Made by a program: the position numbers and the translations under genes
In this document: positions 5,137-6,016 of the stretch, piece by piece
Layout of the letters: each line of letters opens with the position of its first letter
Numbering within the stretch: the stretch's first letter is position 1
Origin: Nitrospirota bacterium
GTDB lineage: Bacteria; Nitrospirota; Thermodesulfovibrionia; Thermodesulfovibrionales; SM23-35
Length of the DNA stretch: 6,016 bases
Assembly: GCA_018262395.1 (NCBI GenBank)
Contig: JAGSYM010000076.1
Location: forward strand, 1 to 6,016
Reading direction: 5' to 3'
Notes under the pieces: generated by a model
What the model saw: the letters and a program-made list of their open reading frames with translations, nothing else
Database searches by the model: none
What the model was told of the DNA's origin: nothing

Positions 5137-6016
5137 TTGATTAAACCAATCAGATTCGATTCGAAGGAAGATAAAGAGATTTACCGGCATAGCACTTCTC
5201 ATGTGATGGCGCATGCGGTGAAGACTCTTTTCCCCGATGCAAAACTTGCCATAGGACCCGCAACAGACGAAGGTTTCTATTATGATTTTGACGTTGACAG
5301 GACGTTTACTCCTGAGGACCTCTCGATGATAGAGAAGAAGATGTCCGAGATCATACAGCAGAACACCCCGTTTGTGAGAAGAGTCGTTTCACGGAAAGAA
5401 GCAATCGCACTCTTTCAGGAAAAGCAGGAACCGTACAAAGTTGAACTGCTTGAAGAGATACCGGACGATGATGTATCACTGTACGAAGAAGGTGGCTTTG
5501 TCGATCTCTGCAGGGGACCGCATATAGAGACTACGGGTCAGGTAATTGCATTCAGGCTTTTAAGTGTCGCAGGTGCCTACTGGCGGGGTAGCGAAAAGAA
5601 CAAGATGCTCCAGAGAATCTACGGGACTTCTTTCACCGACAAAAAAGCCTTGAAGGATTACCTCGATTTCCTTGAAGAGGTGAAAAAACGGGATCACCGG
5701 AAACTCGGGAAAGACCTTGACCTGTTTAGCACGAGCGATGAGATTGGTGCCGGGCTTATTATCTGGCATCCGAACGGGGCATTGATCAGGAGAGCGATTG
5801 AAGATTTCTGGCTCAGAGAGCATTACAAAGCCGGATACAAGGTGCTCTATACGCCGCACATTGCCAAACTCAATTTGTGGGCAACAAGTGGGCATCTCGA
5901 TTTTTACCGGGAAAATATGTATTCGCCCATGGAGATTGAGGGGATAGACTATGAGATCAAGCCCATGAACTGCCCTTTTCATATCCATGTCTATAAACAT
6001 ACATTACGGAGTTATA
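5137..6016 (+). CDS. thrS: Threonyl-tRNA synthetase lacking the TGS domain (partial, 5' part)
   Basis: The frame is open for 293 codons to the window edge and encodes the editing domain and the start of the class II catalytic core of ThrRS, which charges tRNA-Thr and hydrolyses Ser-tRNA-Thr. The editing site is intact: HVMAH (H22, H26) and CRGPH (C125, H129), equivalent to H73, H77, C182 and H186 in E. coli. AGAYWRG, MLQRIYGT and KKRDHRKLGKDLDLF follow, then the core with KPMNCPFH, whose C279 is the first zinc ligand. The 60-residue N-terminal TGS domain of E. coli ThrRS is absent: an in-frame TAG at 5101-5103 leaves no room, and the sequence enters the editing domain within 16 residues. The TTG start is chosen for the GGAGG 3 nt upstream; ATT at 5140 is the alternative. 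It is divergent from def. Identification is firm; the start is less sure. Confidence 0.95.
   Translation, partial: MIKPIRFDSKEDKEIYRHSTSHVMAHAVKTLFPDAKLAIGPATDEGFYYDFDVDRTFTPEDLSMIEKKMSEIIQQNTPFVRRVVSRKEAIALFQEKQEPYKVELLEEIPDDDVSLYEEGGFVDLCRGPHIETTGQVIAFRLLSVAGAYWRGSEKNKMLQRIYGTSFTDKKALKDYLDFLEEVKKRDHRKLGKDLDLFSTSDEIGAGLIIWHPNGALIRRAIEDFWLREHYKAGYKVLYTPHIAKLNLWATSGHLDFYRENMYSPMEIEGIDYEIKPMNCPFHIHVYKHTLRSY

Noticed and set aside
5560..6000. 146-codon minus-strand open frame inside thrS
   Set aside because: It is fully antisense to conserved ThrRS core motifs and has no support of its own.
1..6016. CRISPR array, tRNA, IS element or prophage
   Set aside because: No direct-repeat array, cloverleaf, transposase or phage gene is visible; nearly all of the window is accounted for by housekeeping genes.

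Overview
This is a housekeeping gene cluster from a Gram-negative-type, mid-GC bacterium. The gene order (def, fmt, a DUF116 gene, a PASTA gene, rpe) and a short palindromic CATTCC...GGAATG repeat suggest Nitrospirota or Desulfobacterota. This taxonomic call is inference from memory and is of low certainty. No phage, transposon, CRISPR, tRNA or rRNA feature is visible.

Layout. Seven genes lie on the minus strand and are read from right to left: peptide deformylase (def, 4509-5024), methionyl-tRNA formyltransferase (fmt, 3432-4355), a DUF116 cysteine-rich protein (2915-3442), a membrane-anchored three-PASTA protein without a kinase domain (2037-2729), ribulose-phosphate 3-epimerase (rpe, 1331-1990), a TPR-only protein (208-1353) and the first 54 codons of a CDP-alcohol phosphatidyltransferase, probably pgsA (1-162). 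On the plus strand, the 5' part of threonyl-tRNA synthetase (thrS) starts near 5137 and runs off the right edge. fmt/DUF116 overlap by 11 bp and rpe/TPR by 23 bp, which fits co-transcription. The gaps def-fmt (153 bp) and DUF116-PASTA (185 bp) are the only minus-strand breaks above 50 bp.

Control. The 112 bp between def and thrS hold two plausible back-to-back sigma70-type promoters. The def promoter has a perfect TATAAT ending 6 bp before the best def start codon, so def mRNA may be leaderless. The thrS promoter (TTGACG-18-TAGAAT) precedes a GGAGG site and a TTG start.

Function. def and fmt add and remove the formyl group of initiator methionine, and thrS charges tRNA-Thr, so the right half concerns translation. 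rpe belongs to the pentose phosphate pathway and pgsA to phospholipid synthesis. The PASTA protein probably sits at the cell envelope. The TPR and DUF116 proteins have no assigned function.

Most notable points: ThrRS lacks its N-terminal TGS domain; def may be leaderless; a PASTA protein exists without a kinase; the TPR protein has an almost exact 40-residue period; and a 60-bp double-hairpin repeat lies where I would expect rsmB in related clusters. I see no convincing new biological system.
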